DNA of 35,464 nucleotides. Source: a virus. Below, in pieces: positions 1 to 6,760 of this stretch (its first letter is position 1; every line of letters starts with the position of its first letter). The notes beneath the pieces are model-generated. The model saw only the letters and a list, made by a program, of their open reading frames with translations. It was not told the DNA's origin and did not search any database. The stretch is taken from positions 1-35,464 of the IMG/VR virus record IMGVR_UViG_3300005068_000173, one strand, 5' to 3'. The translations under genes were made by a program, and so were the position numbers.

Positions 1-696
1 AACGCCGCCCGGCTGGCACGTTATAATGTGCGTACGGCGTTGGACCTGGTGCGTCGTCCGAGGGATTGGGTTCGCCGTCAACTGAGCATCACGGGGTTGC
101 ATACTGCTTTGGAGCTTCAAGGGATTCCAGCCATTGCCTTTCAGGAGCACCCACCAGCCGCCAAAAGCGTGACCTGTTCGCGCTCCTTTGGCGTTCGTAT
201 CGGCGAGGCTGCCGCGCTGGAGGAGGCTCTTTGCGCCTATGTGCAGCGGGCAGCGGAAAAATTACGAGGCCGAAGGCTGGAGGCGGGTGTTGTACAGGTA
301 TTTCTGGCCACCAACCGGTTTGTGGAAGAACCTCAATACTCGGGCAGCGCAGTCTTTTCGTTGCCCACGCCCACGGCCTACACACCGCTGCTGCAACGAG
401 CCGCTTTGGATTTGTTGCGGAAGATTTACCGCAAGGGTTACTTGTATCAAAAGGTGGGGGTGCTGTTTTTGGAGTTGATCCCGCGGGGGCAACGTCAGCG
501 AAGCTTTGACGAGTACGGGCATGCCTCCGAAGTCTGCCGACAAGAAGAACTGATGCGTGTGTTGGACGGAGTCAACGGACGCTTTGGCCGGGGAGCGTTG
601 CGCTTTGCCGGAGACGGTCTGGGGCCCAAAGCGTGGCACATGCGGCAGGAGCATCTTTCCCGTCGGTATACTACCCGCTGGGCGGAGCTACTGTAG
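1..696 (+). CDS. umuC: DNA polymerase V catalytic subunit UmuC, C-terminal part (5' end outside window)
   Basis: The frame is open from base 1, so this is the 3' part of a longer gene; the GTG at 28 is internal. The 231 visible residues cover the end of the polymerase core (RPRDWVRRQLSITGLHTALE, where Y-family enzymes contact the primer end), the little-finger domain, and the short UmuC-specific tail with WHMRQEHLSRRYTTRW. UmuC is the Y-family polymerase that copies past DNA damage together with processed UmuD during the SOS response. It is a chromosomal gene, not part of the phage. The protein ends WAELL followed by TAG, a few residues earlier than I expect for the family. The stop codon lies in the predicted phage left end (see attL), so the prophage appears to have inserted into the last codons and may have replaced only a dispensable tail. 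Confidence 0.93.
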   Translation, partial: NAARLARYNVRTALDLVRRPRDWVRRQLSITGLHTALELQGIPAIAFQEHPPAAKSVTCSRSFGVRIGEAAALEEALCAYVQRAAEKLRGRRLEAGVVQVFLATNRFVEEPQYSGSAVFSLPTPTAYTPLLQRAALDLLRKIYRKGYLYQKVGVLFLELIPRGQRQRSFDEYGHASEVCRQEELMRVLDGVNGRFGRGALRFAGDGLGPKAWHMRQEHLSRRYTTRWAELL

Positions 697-868
697 GGGG
701 GCAGATGACTTGAGAAACGGCCAGGCACCCCGATAACATGAGACGAAAGTGGAACGAACGTAGGACAGACGCGGGATTCGTCGTTATTGCGAAAGCGGGA
801 AAGGGCGAAAAATCAAGATGAGAAAGATACCTCAAAAATAGGCTCTTGTTTGCAAGCAATTTGAGAAA
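692..868. other. Predicted prophage left end (attL) with three transposase-binding-site-like repeats
   Basis: TGTAG begins at 692, matching the TGTA that opens Mu-like genomes. TTGAGAAA occurs at 710-717, ATGAGAAA at 818-825 and TTGAGAAA at 861-868, which are bases 19-26, 127-134 and 170-177 counted from 692. In Mu the L1, L2 and L3 MuA sites end near bases 27, 132 and 172, each finishing in a CGAAA-like core, so the spacing agrees well. Weaker copies with GAAAG lie at 738-749 and 788-795. No gene fits between 697 and 886. The exact first base is inferred. The expected 5-bp target duplication would be GCTAC (687-691), repeated after the right end outside this window. Confidence 0.65.
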
Positions 869-886
869 AGGCGCCCGGCCAACGGG

Positions 887-1225
887 TTACTCCTCGGGCA
901 TGTACAACTTGGCCATGTAATCCGGCAGCCGCTCCAAATCGTATTTACCTCTGTACTCGCGGGCTGACGCCCATGCTTGCCGGCCAGTCGTGGTTGAAAG
1001 AATGAGCCAGCGGCTCCCATCCTCGCGCTCGGCCACGTAGTGACGGGGAAGTTCCGGGGCCATGTAGAGCTTGATTGGCAGGGTCGCGCGCTGCTGGGTC
1101 ATGCTGTCGATTTCCCGACGCAACAACTCCTCTACTGAGTTGTATGGGATACCCTGCTCCCTGGCCAGGCGCTTAAGAGCCTTGACCGTGCGTTCGCCGA
1201 TGTTTCGGATTGTTATGGTCGGCAT
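887..1225 (-). CDS. Ribbon-helix-helix protein with extra C-terminal domain
   Basis: This 112-residue protein begins MPTITIRNIGERTVKALKRL, the pattern of the FitA/VapB-type ribbon-helix-helix (RHH) DNA-binding domain, covering about residues 1-45. Residues 50-112 form a second, unrecognised part rich in aromatic and charged residues (RHYVAEREDGSRWLILSTTT). The ATG at 1225 has AAGGAGA upstream and is the obvious start. It is the last gene of a leftward three-gene cluster and the one nearest the phage end. RHH proteins usually act as dimers on short operator repeats, often repressing their own operon. No PIN-type or other toxin gene is adjacent, so an antitoxin role is not supported. A regulator of this small operon is the more likely reading. 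Confidence 0.75.
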   Translation of the reverse strand: MPTITIRNIGERTVKALKRLAREQGIPYNSVEELLRREIDSMTQQRATLPIKLYMAPELPRHYVAEREDGSRWLILSTTTGRQAWASAREYRGKYDLERLPDYMAKLYMPEE

Positions 1226-1255
1226 CAGTTAAGTTTCTCCTTCGTCTTTCGCTTT

Positions 1256-1711
1256 TTAGAGGTAATCAGCCTTGATTACCATGTTGCTCCCCAGCTCGTT
1301 GAGCAGGTCCGCGTCCTGGCGCAGGACGGGGGTGCAGCTCTCCGGGTCATGGGCGATCATGACCCTATACCCGGGCAAGCCTGCTGCGCTGTCGTCAATA
1401 CCGACCACCAATGTCAGCAAGATATCCTCGCGCTGCGTCGCATAGCCTTGGCCTGCGCCAAAGAGGGGGGCGTCATCCGACGGGGTGCGCACGGTCAGGA
1501 CTGCGCCAAACGTTGCGCAGTCATCTCTCAGGTTGACGTCACTGATCTGGTACTCGGCCGGGCCGTCGTACTCGGTGCCGTCCGGCAGGGGCTGACCTGC
1601 GATAGGCCGCCACTCCGGCCAACTCCCCAGCTCGTGGCGCATGGCCGCGGTCAAGAGTTGCCGCTCGGGGGTGTTGTCCGCGATGATTGGTGCATTGGGC
1701 TTGGTCTGCAT
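1256..1711 (-). CDS. Unrecognised strongly acidic protein
   Basis: The gene encodes 151 residues from an ATG preceded by AAGGAGAG, a strong ribosome site. I do not recognise a family. By my count it has about 23 Asp/Glu against about 10 Lys/Arg, so it is markedly acidic. There is no signal peptide or membrane segment. Tryptophans and prolines cluster at residues 30-45 (GSWPEWRPIAGQPLPDGTEY). It is the middle gene of the leftward cluster, 30 bases from the RHH gene and 24 bases from the upstream gene, so all three are probably cotranscribed. Placement between attL and the repressor, on the strand that a lysogen would transcribe, suggests an accessory function expressed in the lysogen. Small acidic phage proteins are sometimes DNA mimics that block host defence; for this one that is only a possibility. 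Confidence 0.72.
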   Translation of the reverse strand: MQTKPNAPIIADNTPERQLLTAAMRHELGSWPEWRPIAGQPLPDGTEYDGPAEYQISDVNLRDDCATFGAVLTVRTPSDDAPLFGAGQGYATQREDILLTLVVGIDDSAAGLPGYRVMIAHDPESCTPVLRQDADLLNELGSNMVIKADYL

Positions 1712-1735
1712 AGTGTCTCTCCTTGGCTGTTGCGG

Positions 1736-2083
1736 TTAGATGTTGCGGCTTGCGGTCAACACGGCGGCGGCAAACGTCCTGGCAATCAGGTTGGCCAGCT
1801 CGTTGTCGTCCAGGTGCCCATCGGCCACGCGGTAGACAACATTGGCCACCGTGTCCACCAGCTTAACGTTGTCCATCGTCCCCACGGCTGCCCGAAAATT
1901 ATCGCAATCTGGCGAGTCAATGGCGCTGATGGCATCGATAGCAGCCTGAGCGTAGACCTCGCGGCGGGCATTGGCCCCACGCTCCATGTCATTGTAACGC
2001 CTAAGTGCGCGGGCGGCCAGCTCGCTGGTAGGCACATTGGGGGCGTAGTCATTGGCGTTGATGGTTGCGTAGTCGGTGGTCAT
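1736..2083 (-). CDS. Unrecognised small protein, first gene of leftward accessory operon
   Basis: The gene encodes 115 residues. I start it at the ATG at 2083 because AGGAGA lies eight bases upstream; an open frame continues to 2164 but has no ribosome site and crosses the likely promoter. The protein looks helical, alanine-rich and mildly acidic, with no cysteine cluster, signal peptide or membrane segment (SELAARALRRYNDMERGANA near residues 20-40). I recognise no family. It would be the first gene read from the leftward promoter region at 2136-2164 and is followed after 24 bases by the acidic 151-residue gene. Function unknown. Confidence 0.7.
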   Translation of the reverse strand: MTTDYATINANDYAPNVPTSELAARALRRYNDMERGANARREVYAQAAIDAISAIDSPDCDNFRAAVGTMDNVKLVDTVANVVYRVADGHLDDNELANLIARTFAAAVLTASRNI

Positions 2084-2450
2084 GGCGTGGTCTCCTGTTG
2101 ATTGTCGTTGGGGCCTATCCCCCGCTCGCAGATACAGTATGCAAGATGTTGTCACAAAATGCAAGCATTTTTTAAAAAATTATTTTAAATAATTTGAAAC
2201 AGTTAGAAAAAAGTTTCTAATAGATATGCGAAACAATGGGTAAATATCTTCTCCATAAGAAGAACCCCCTATTCACAAAAATGAACAGGGGGTTACGTTT
2301 GATTTCAGGCGTTTTCGTCAACATGCATGGAAAACGTCTTGGGATACCGGCCGCCTTTTTGTTTTCGCCAATCCGTTAAAGTCTTGATTGCATACATATA
2401 TAGATATGTTAACGGCGAACTTTGTTAACCTTTCGGTCCTCTCCCTCTGA
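2084..2450. promoter_or_regulatory. Non-coding control region between repressor and accessory operon
   Basis: No gene fits in this 367-base, AT-rich stretch. Reading leftward, TTGCAT (complement of 2159-2164), a 17-base spacer and CATACT (complement of 2136-2141) make a weak promoter candidate for the operon starting at 2083. ATGCAAG occurs twice in the same orientation at 2139-2145 and 2159-2165, exactly 20 bases apart, overlapping both promoter boxes. TTAGAAA/TTTCTAA form an inverted repeat at 2203-2220, and CGTTTTC/GAAAACG another at 2310-2336. The repeats are directly visible. Their roles as operators are inferred. Confidence 0.45.
2263..2294 (-). terminator. Terminator-like hairpin downstream of the repressor gene
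   Basis: AACCCCCT at 2263-2270 pairs with AGGGGGTT at 2287-2294, and TTCA/TGAA extend the stem inward past one mismatch. Read leftward, the stem is followed by CTTCTTAT, a broken T-rich run. It sits downstream of the leftward repressor gene and upstream of the accessory operon, so it could end the repressor transcript. The T tract is imperfect, so strength is uncertain. Confidence 0.5.
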
Positions 2451-2897
2451 TCAAGCGCAATTTTGGGCGTCTTCAGGCGTCGCAGGTGGTGCGGCGCGGG
2501 CCTTGGCTCGCTCCAGTTCTACACGCAGATCTCCATTCTCTTTCCATAGCTGCCGGTTCTCGACTATCAGTTCGCGGTTCAGATCGCGTTCCTTGACCAG
2601 CTCGCCCTCCAGCTTTTCGCATCGAGGACACGCTGTTGCTCTAGTGTCGCCCACAAGCTCTCGCGTACCGTCTCGTTTCATTGGGCCGACACCATAACAA
2701 AGCCAGTCCAGACTAACGGAAAAATCTTTAGACGCCCGGATCAACCACTTGGGTGGCACTGCCCCCTTTGTCTTCGCACCGGACAAAGAGCCTTGCGTTA
2801 TGCCGAGACATTCCGCAAGGGCACTATCTGTTTGTGTACCCGTAGCCGTTTTTAGGCGCTCTACTGTTTTTCCAAAACTAAACAGTTCGTCTTCCAT
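2451..2897 (-). CDS. CI-type helix-turn-helix phage repressor with coiled-coil tail
   Basis: The protein has 148 residues from the ATG at 2897, which has GGGTGA upstream; a GTG at 2906 would add three residues. Residues 5-70 form an HTH of the phage CI repressor type (TDSALAECLGITQGSLSGAK, then DWLCYGVGP). After a CPRC motif, residues 95-140 are heptad-like and highly charged (LEGELVKERDLNRELIVENR), a probable coiled coil for oligomerisation. There is no LexA/S24 peptidase domain, so RecA-driven self-cleavage is not expected. Divergent placement beside the early regulators identifies it as the lysogeny repressor, equivalent to Mu c though not similar to it. CTAAACAG half-sites at and upstream of its start suggest autoregulation. 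Confidence 0.85.
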   Translation of the reverse strand: MEDELFSFGKTVERLKTATGTQTDSALAECLGITQGSLSGAKTKGAVPPKWLIRASKDFSVSLDWLCYGVGPMKRDGTRELVGDTRATACPRCEKLEGELVKERDLNRELIVENRQLWKENGDLRVELERAKARAAPPATPEDAQNCA

Positions 2898-3027
2898 ACT
2901 GTTCACCCAACTGTTTAGCCAACAGCAATAGATATTGGTATTGATTTCGACCAGATAGAATTAGTTTGGAAAAATCAATTCTGTTTAGGAAAAACCGTTG
3001 ACAATAATTGTCTAAACCAATAATCAT
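2878..3027. promoter_or_regulatory. Divergent operator-promoter region (lysogeny/lytic switch)
   Basis: CTAAACAGTT (2878-2887) and AACTGTTTAG (2909-2918) are exact 10-base inverted repeats either side of the repressor start. CTGTTTAG recurs at 2981-2988 and a related TCTAAACC at 3011-3018. A rightward promoter has a perfect TTGACA at 2998-3003 and AATCAT at 3022-3027, spacer 18, with the 3011-3018 site between the two boxes. Repressor or Ner-like protein bound here would shut off the early genes. No confident leftward promoter box could be picked. Confidence 0.65.
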
Positions 3028-3140
3028 ATTGCCGTGGGCGGCAATAAAAACAATCACACACAAACCCAATTTAGCACCCGCTCACGCAAACGGTCAATGC
3101 GGCAAATTGGACGGTAACGAGCAGACCAGCGGACGGTGAC

Positions 3141-3584
3141 GTGAAGCAGCTCTCTCTCTTCCACGAATGCGATGATGACGCGGCAATTGCCGCGCTCGCC
3201 AGCCTGCTGCCCATCATAAGGGCGGCCATGGCTCGTGTGGCGGCCGAGCACCCCACGTTGTCCCGCGACCTGATCGCCGATCGCATGACCGAAATATCCC
3301 GATCCGCCGGGGTCAAGTTGAGCCGCGGGAACGCCAAGAGCGTCAAGACGGCCACGCTGGACAAGTGGCTTGCTCCGGCGGATCGGGACCATCCACCCTC
3401 TCTCCCCGCCCTCATGGTCTTCTGCCTGGCGACCAGGGACATCCGTCCTTTGGAACCCATGCTGAAGGCCATGGGGTGCGAGGTGATGACCGCTGAGGAC
3501 CGGAAAATGCGCGACTACGGAAAAGCAATCCTGGCGGAGCGTGAGGCCAAGAAACTAAAACGTAAACTGGAGGCTGATCTTTAA
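3141..3584 (+). CDS. Early phage protein, probable regulator (unrecognised family)
   Basis: This is the first gene read from the rightward early promoter and encodes 147 residues starting with GTG at 3141; the ribosome site is weak. Residues 1-10 (MKQLSLFHEC) are followed by a helical part. The middle, SVKTATLDKWLAPADRDHPP at about residues 67-86, and the following SLPALMVFCLATRD resemble the architecture of small phage DNA-binding early proteins. The C-terminus is a basic helix (AEREAKKLKRKLEADL). I have the impression that similar proteins occupy this place in other Mu-like phages but cannot name a family. It overlaps the next gene by one base (TAATG), so the two are translationally coupled. 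Confidence 0.75.
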   Translation: MKQLSLFHECDDDAAIAALASLLPIIRAAMARVAAEHPTLSRDLIADRMTEISRSAGVKLSRGNAKSVKTATLDKWLAPADRDHPPSLPALMVFCLATRDIRPLEPMLKAMGCEVMTAEDRKMRDYGKAILAEREAKKLKRKLEADL

Positions 3585-3871
3585 TGAGCGTGAGCGTGAA
3601 CGTGAACAAGTGCGCGGCCGCGGCCACAGGGCGTGCTCGGCGCCCGTGGCGCATCAAGGAATGGCTGGATGAGCGGGGACTGACCTACGCGAACGTTGCT
3701 GAACGGGCAGGCCTGCGCGCCCACTCTATTGTGAGCCGGACCGTACGGGGGCAAGTGAACAACCGACGGGTACTGAAGACATTGCTGGAGCTAGGATGTC
3801 CGGCCGGATACCTCGGGTTGCCGAATGACCTTATTGACCTGCCGGAACAGGATAAAAAGCAGGTGGCGTAA
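3584..3871 (+). CDS. Small helix-turn-helix regulator (Ner-position)
   Basis: The protein has 95 residues. Residues 22-75 form an HTH: WRIKEWLDERGLTYANVAER, then AGLRAHSIVSRTVRG as turn and recognition helix, then VLKTLLELGCPAGYLGLP. In Mu the gene following the divergent promoter is ner, a small HTH protein that binds the switch region and limits early transcription and repressor synthesis. Position and fold fit that job, but sequence similarity to Ner itself is not evident. The start overlaps the preceding stop codon by one base, and the next gene starts the same way. Confidence 0.75.
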   Translation: MSVSVNVNKCAAAATGRARRPWRIKEWLDERGLTYANVAERAGLRAHSIVSRTVRGQVNNRRVLKTLLELGCPAGYLGLPNDLIDLPEQDKKQVA

Positions 3872-4116
3872 TGACGACCATGGGACTCAAACGTCCTGCC
3901 AAGACAGGAATAAAAGCCGGGTGCCGGTACCTGCTCTGGTGCAAGATTGGCGGGGAAATGCAGCTCACGAGCGTGATGTGCAAGGGCGCTCCGTACGCGG
4001 TGCGGCTCGGGAATGGCGGTACGGCCACCTATGTGGATGTGTACGGCTACGGGGTTCGTCAGAGCGTGAACGTCAAAAAGCTGCGGGAGTTGCCCGCAAA
4101 AGGGAGAAAGCAATGA
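3871..4116 (+). CDS. Unrecognised small early protein
   Basis: The gene encodes 81 residues, starting at an ATG that overlaps the previous stop (TAATG) and ending in an overlap with the next ATG (ATGA). The protein is basic with a beta-rich look (GCRYLLWCKIGGEMQLTSVM, YAVRLGNGGTATYVDVYGYG). No motif is recognised and there is no membrane segment. Tight coupling on both sides is the main evidence that it is real. Confidence 0.65.
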   Translation: MTTMGLKRPAKTGIKAGCRYLLWCKIGGEMQLTSVMCKGAPYAVRLGNGGTATYVDVYGYGVRQSVNVKKLRELPAKGRKQ

Positions 4117-4403
4117 AATCTCAATTTGATCCTGAGTCCCTTGATGAGCATCTCGACGTCTTGGAATCCTTGCGGGAAGCAGCACGGCCCGTGGTCGAAA
4201 TGACTGCCGACCAACGGGCCGTTGCTGGGATCGTTGCCATTCTCATGAGTGCCGATAATCCGGGACAGGTTCTCACCGTAGCACGCTGCTACCACAAGAT
4301 TCTTAAAGGTGTCTTAGTATTGTCTCCGGAAGGGACTGACCATCAAAGCAGTGACCACATTTCCGGTAGCCGCGCGACTCGTGCCTCTTCAAAGCATGAG
4401 TAA
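4113..4403 (+). CDS. Unrecognised small early protein
   Basis: The gene encodes 96 residues from the ATG at 4113, with GGGAGAAAG upstream and an ATGA overlap with the preceding gene. The N-terminal 70 residues are helical and acidic (DEHLDVLESLREAARPVVEM). The last 30 residues are low-complexity, Ser/His-rich, and are read through DNA that also codes for a leftward ORF (4303-4551). Base composition becomes AT-richer from about 4300, so the original C-terminus may have been replaced by inserted DNA. Function unknown. Confidence 0.65.
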   Translation: MKSQFDPESLDEHLDVLESLREAARPVVEMTADQRAVAGIVAILMSADNPGQVLTVARCYHKILKGVLVLSPEGTDHQSSDHISGSRATRASSKHE

Positions 4404-4551
4404 GATCATTATTACTTTCAACAACATACAGCTTGTGAGCGTCAGATTCCATCTTGCAGAGATTACAACTCCCGCTAATGCCTGACCCTAAATGAATGGT
4501 TTTGGAATCTTCGTTAACAATAACAAGATCATGGATGTTTGAATTCTTCAT
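4303..4551 (-). CDS. Possible leftward small zinc-binding protein
   Basis: This 82-residue frame on the minus strand has AAGGGG upstream of its ATG. It carries two CxxC pairs, CNLC near residue 30 and CGHC near residue 66, with His residues between (DAHKLYVVESNNDLTHALKR), the arrangement of a small zinc-binding fold. It faces against the early operon, overlaps the end of the previous gene by about 100 bases, and its DNA is AT-richer than its neighbours, which points to acquired DNA. The CxxC pairs and ribosome site argue for a real gene. The overlap and lack of a recognised family argue for caution. Confidence 0.5.
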   Translation of the reverse strand: MKNSNIHDLVIVNEDSKTIHLGSGISGSCNLCKMESDAHKLYVVESNNDLTHALKRHESRGYRKCGHCFDGQSLPETILRHL

Positions 4552-4556
4552 TTTCT

Positions 4557-4616
4557 CGGCCCCTTTTGTTTGAAGTTGGATACGTGAAAACAGAAAACCG
4601 ATAGCAGAAGGGGCCG
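4557..4616. repeat. Inverted repeat upstream of the transposase gene
   Basis: CGGCCCCTT at 4557-4565 is matched exactly in inverse orientation by AAGGGGCCG at 4608-4616, separated by 42 AT-rich bases. The left arm contains the ribosome site of the leftward 82-residue ORF and the right arm ends 26 bases before the transposase ATG. It could be a regulatory stem, or the edge of the inserted AT-rich piece. Confidence 0.5.
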
Positions 4617-4641
4617 GAGCCTACAACCGAGTTACACCGAT

Positions 4642-6744
4642 ATGAAAGACGCATACACCACAAAGCAAATCGTAAAAGCCCTGGGGGTCGCCAAGGCTAC
4701 ACTGCTTAGCCGTGCAAGGCGCGAGGACTGGCCCTCGCGGTCCCGGTCCGGGCGTGGGGGCGGATATGAGTGGTTGGCGTCGGGGTTGCCGGGGGATGTC
4801 AAAACGGCTCTGGCTGTCCGTGAGGCGAAGCAGGAATCCAAAAGTGTTCCACCCGCGCTCCCTGGCGTGGTGATCCCTGATTGGGCGCACCGCATCGGCA
4901 TGGCCCGGTATCGGCTGGTGTTGGAGTGGCGCGCCTTTACGGCAAAAGGAGCCGCCCAGGGGAAGGGGGCTGCCACAAAGGCATTTTTAGCCGCGTATCA
5001 TTCTGGGCAACTGCTGCCCACGCCATTTGAAGTCCTGGGGACTATTTCGGATAAGACGCTGTATCGCTGGGACAAGAAACTGCGAGACCATGCGGACGAT
5101 TACACCGTGCTTTGCGACGGACGCGGCAAGTGGAAACGCGGCGGGAAGAAAGGCTGCGGCCAGATCGGGCGGGAAGCGGAGCAAATTTTTCTCACCACAT
5201 GGCTCACGCCCAACAAGCCGTCCATTCAACTCGCCTATAAAGCGACCGAGGCGGTGCTGCTCAAACGCGGCTTGCCCGTGCCGAGCTATGCTTCGTTTCG
5301 CCGGTTCGCCCAGCGGTTTGACACGACGCACCATGACCTCGTGGTGCTCAAGCGTGAGGGGGAAAAAGCCCTTAAGGACAGCGTGGGTCCGTACATCGCA
5401 CGGAATACGGATTTGCTTTCCGTGGGCGACGTGCTTTTCTGCGACGGTCATGTGCTGAACTTCAATTGTCTGCATCCCACCACGGGCAAACCGGCGCGTA
5501 TGACGCTGATCTGCTGGTTTGACTGGCGCAGCCACATGCCGGTCGGGTGGGAGATCATGCCCTCGGAAAATACGCAGGCCATCAGTGCCGCTCTGAAAAT
5601 GGCTATCCAGAATCTTGGCCAATATCCACGCTGCGTCTACATCGACAACGGCAAGGCGTTTCGTTCGAAATATTTCACAAAAACAGATGCCGATTTTGGA
5701 GAGTTCAATGGCCTGTATGCGCGTCTGGGCATTGCCGTGCAATTCTCCCGCCCCTACGAGGCGCGTACCAAGATCGTGGAACGCTTTTTTCGCACCTTCA
5801 ATGAACAGTGCGCCCGGCTGATCAATAGTTACAGCGGCGCATCCATCGCGGACAAACCCGCCTGGACCAAGCGAAATGAGAAATGGCACCAGGCGCGTCA
5901 TTCGGATTGGACACCGCGCATAGAGGACGCAGCGGCGATTTTCCGCGCCTTTGTGGGCTGGTACGGACAGCAGCGCCACCGGGGCATGGGGGGCCAGCGG
6001 CCGCTGGAAGTGCTCAGCGCCGGACGCGGTGATGGTGTTCCCTTGGAAGACCTGAACCGCCATTTCCTGATGTCCAAACTGGTCAAGCGCCCGGACCGTT
6101 GCGGATTCACCATCGCGGGCATCCGCTACGAATCCGACGCACTCTATGGCCTGAACAAGCCGTTCCAGGCCAAATACAGCTGGGCTGACCTGTCCGAAGT
6201 GCATCTGTATGACGAAGAGGGACGCAAGATCGGCACGGCGCGTCCCACTGAAGCCATCCACCCGCTTGCCCGGCAATTCGGCGACGAATTGGACCTGCTC
6301 AAGGTGCAGGAGGAGAACAAGCGGCAAAAATCGCTCAAGCAATCCACCTTGCGCCTAGCCGATGCCCTGGACGGCGCTCCGTGCAACGCCCTGGAACAAC
6401 TGCCCTGGATGCAGCGGGAAAAAGCGCCGATCAAAGCGGTACCCAAGCCGAAGCAAGCGCCCCGGTCTGAGCTGACCAAAGCGGACCGCCAGCGTTTGGA
6501 AAATGTGCGGCAGAAAGCCTTGGAATCTGTCGGCAACCAGGTGCGCCGGCCAGCTTTCTTCTCCAGCCCGTATGACCGGTATGAGTGGTGTTTTTTTACC
6601 TCGGTGCGTGACGGTCAGCCCATTTCGGAAACGGACCGGATCTTCATGCGGGAATACGAAACCTCGGACGAATATCGCGAACACACAGGCGAACGCTTCC
6701 GGCAACTTCGGGTGCTGTACGGCGTAAACGCCTGTGCCAACTAA
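4642..6744 (+). CDS. muA: Mu-type DDE transposase (MuA homologue)
   Basis: The protein has 700 residues (Mu A has 663) and catalyses strand cleavage and transfer for integration and replicative transposition. Residues 1-60 are the Mu-type winged HTH (TTKQIVKALGVAKATLLSRA). A second DNA-binding region follows to about 250. The RNase H-fold core carries D268 (VLFCDGHVLNF), D335 (VYIDNGKAF) and E380 (KIVERFFRTF), close to D269, D336 and E392 of MuA. A beta-barrel domain follows (GFTIAGIRYESDALYGLNKP, about 490-510). The C-terminal 130 residues are basic and would interact with the MuB-like ATPase and ClpX. The ATG at 4642 is the only usable start in this frame, but no good ribosome site precedes it. 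The muB-like gene starts 16 bases after the stop. Confidence 0.97.
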   Translation: MKDAYTTKQIVKALGVAKATLLSRARREDWPSRSRSGRGGGYEWLASGLPGDVKTALAVREAKQESKSVPPALPGVVIPDWAHRIGMARYRLVLEWRAFTAKGAAQGKGAATKAFLAAYHSGQLLPTPFEVLGTISDKTLYRWDKKLRDHADDYTVLCDGRGKWKRGGKKGCGQIGREAEQIFLTTWLTPNKPSIQLAYKATEAVLLKRGLPVPSYASFRRFAQRFDTTHHDLVVLKREGEKALKDSVGPYIARNTDLLSVGDVLFCDGHVLNFNCLHPTTGKPARMTLICWFDWRSHMPVGWEIMPSENTQAISAALKMAIQNLGQYPRCVYIDNGKAFRSKYFTKTDADFGEFNGLYARLGIAVQFSRPYEARTKIVERFFRTFNEQCARLINSYSGASIADKPAWTKRNEKWHQARHSDWTPRIEDAAAIFRAFVGWYGQQRHRGMGGQRPLEVLSAGRGDGVPLEDLNRHFLMSKLVKRPDRCGFTIAGIRYESDALYGLNKPFQAKYSWADLSEVHLYDEEGRKIGTARPTEAIHPLARQFGDELDLLKVQEENKRQKSLKQSTLRLADALDGAPCNALEQLPWMQREKAPIKAVPKPKQAPRSELTKADRQRLENVRQKALESVGNQVRRPAFFSSPYDRYEWCFFTSVRDGQPISETDRIFMREYETSDEYREHTGERFRQLRVLYGVNACAN

Positions 6745-6760
6745 AGGAGGAAGGATAGCC

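Noticed and set aside
887-1711. Toxin-antitoxin module
   Set aside because: The ribbon-helix-helix protein resembles antitoxins at its N-terminus, but no PIN, RelE or other toxin-like neighbour is present and the partner gene is acidic and unlike toxins.
3825-4112. Upstream extension of the 96-residue early protein
   Set aside because: It reads through the coupled 81-residue gene in another frame; the ATG at 4113 has its own ribosome site and an ATGA overlap.
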